A DNA stretch of 23,114 nucleotides from positions 1 to 23,114 of the forward strand of contig CAKQKQ010000023.1 of assembly GCA_934249265.1 (NCBI GenBank). The letters are read 5' to 3'. The translations under genes and the position numbers were made by a program. Shown in pieces: positions 22,623 to 23,114 of the stretch; within the stretch, counting starts at the first letter, position 1; each line of letters starts with the position of its first letter. The notes under the pieces are model-generated. The model ran no database searches. It was not told the origin of the DNA and saw only the letters and a program-made list of their open reading frames with translations. Source of the stretch: an uncultured Clostridia bacterium (GTDB lineage Bacteria > Bacillota > Clostridia > Christensenellales > Borkfalkiaceae).

Positions 22623-22687
22623 GCGTTTGGTTTAAAAATAAAACTTGCAAAAGTAAAATTCGCGTGTTTTACTTAAATTTTTGAGAT

Positions 22688-22880
22688 AAAAAAAGTGCGC
22701 CAACCGAAGTTAACGCACAAAAACGCAGACTCCGATTGTCGCTCAACAAACTAAATAATATTTTACATACTATAGCACGGGAGTCTGAATTTTACTCTTT
22801 AGTGCTAAAAGTATGTCTAAAAAAGGGGATAAAAATCCCCGTTTAAATTTGCATAATAATGGTATTTAGTTTATTGAGCA
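22688..22880 (-). ncRNA. Tandem structured RNA 3 (about 193 nt)
   Basis: GCTCAATAAACTAAATA (22863-22879 complement) pairs with the strand at 22741-22757 over 17 bp with one U-G pair. The upper arm pairs ACAUAC with GUAUGU and UAGCAC with GUGCUA. Loop CAGACUCC (22780-22787) and tail GGAGUCUG (22726-22733) form eight Watson-Crick pairs; the tail base that is G in the other two copies is A here. The terminator stem (22695-22704/22709-22718) has two substitutions that keep it paired. A hairpin GGGG/CCCC with U6 is at 22819-22840. Confidence 0.8.
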
Positions 22881-22885
22881 TAATT

Positions 22886-22914
22886 AGTATAACATACGGA
22901 AATTTATTTTACAA
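22886..22914 (-). promoter_or_regulatory. Promoter of RNA 3
   Basis: TTGTAA (22909-22914), 17 bp, TATACT (22886-22891) on the minus strand. Upstream sequence at 22915-22980 partly resembles that before RNA 1 and RNA 2. Confidence 0.85.
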
Positions 22915-23114
22915 GTATTTAGTTTAAAAATAAAAGTAAATTATAGTGAAATCCGTGTGTTTTTCTTAAATTTTCGGGAAATAAAAAGTCTTAATTGTTT
23001 TGCAATAAGGAAGGTTAAAAAATATAAAAATTTTACGGGGTTAAAATTTAATCGGTCTAATTCACGCTCGGGTTGAGTAGGTTGTATAAAAATTAAAGGA
23101 CAAAAAAACAACCC
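22915..23114. other. End of window, no clear feature
   Basis: After the RNA 3 promoter the first 65 bp still resemble the upstream flank of the other RNA genes. From about 22985 the sequence is AT-rich with no gene, hairpin or fourth terminator visible. A fourth unit, if present, would have to lie beyond the window. Confidence 0.4.

Noticed and set aside
22026..22880. CRISPR array or tracrRNA locus
   Set aside because: The repeated units are about 300-360 bp with their own promoters and terminators, not short repeats with uniform spacers, and no Cas-type gene is in the window.
22026..22880. Type III toxin-antitoxin RNA or 6S RNA
   Set aside because: Type III antitoxins are short pseudoknots transcribed as one repeat array beside a small toxin. 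6S RNA has a central open bubble and is not expected as three tandem diverged genes. Neither pattern fits, although 6S-like rods cannot be fully excluded without a search.

Overview
The window looks like chromosomal DNA of an AT-rich, Gram-positive-type member of the Clostridia, probably an uncultured gut or rumen lineage. The signs are strong AGGAGG-type ribosome sites, TTGACA/TATAAT promoters with 17-bp spacers, a lipoprotein phosphate-binding protein, a ribosomal L21 leader, an L27 protein with a short N-terminal extension, and a clostridial/OGG1-type 8-oxoguanine glycosylase. No species can be named from sequence alone.

Region 1 (1-3975, + strand) is an accessory polymorphic-toxin locus. 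It opens with the C-terminal end of a large toxin (membrane segments, Hint autoprotease domain, about 90-residue toxin tip) and its immunity gene. Decayed cassettes follow. Each begins with a nearly identical 30-bp inverted repeat (terminator) and an RHS/YD-core stub, and the first two go on to an orphan immunity gene. Region 2 (3976-5143) has a zinc-ribbon protein, a tRNA-Ser(GCT) with a clear promoter and terminator, and a gene remnant.

Region 3 (5264-13291) is mostly housekeeping: a MATE exporter coupled to a Dabb-domain protein, a TtcA-like tRNA thiolase, a small membrane exporter-like protein, a degenerate ferritin-like protein, a helical protein of unknown function, rplU-rpmA without the usual prp gene between them, and an OGG1-type glycosylase. 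The intergenic spaces hold two copies of a hairpin-rich element (8500-8739) and a degenerate 32-bp tandem repeat (10693-10921).

Region 4 (13377-20298, - strand) is a complete phosphate-starvation operon, pstS-pstCA-pstB-phoU-phoB-phoR. PstS binds phosphate outside the cell, PstCA and PstB import it, PhoU links transporter state to the kinase, and PhoR/PhoB control transcription. Two things are unusual. Both permeases are fused in one polypeptide, and PstS appears circularly permuted, with its usual C-terminal half placed before its N-terminal half. A 200-bp purine-rich tract lies upstream.

Region 5 (20928-23114, - strand) has two small genes of unknown function and, upstream of the second, the most striking feature: three tandem, separately promoted and separately terminated RNA genes of about 190-260 nt. 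Their long stems differ in sequence but keep pairing. An 8-bp pseudoknot between an apical loop and the 3' tail is preserved by base-pair-consistent changes, and all three end in the same UUCG-capped terminator. I do not recognise the family.
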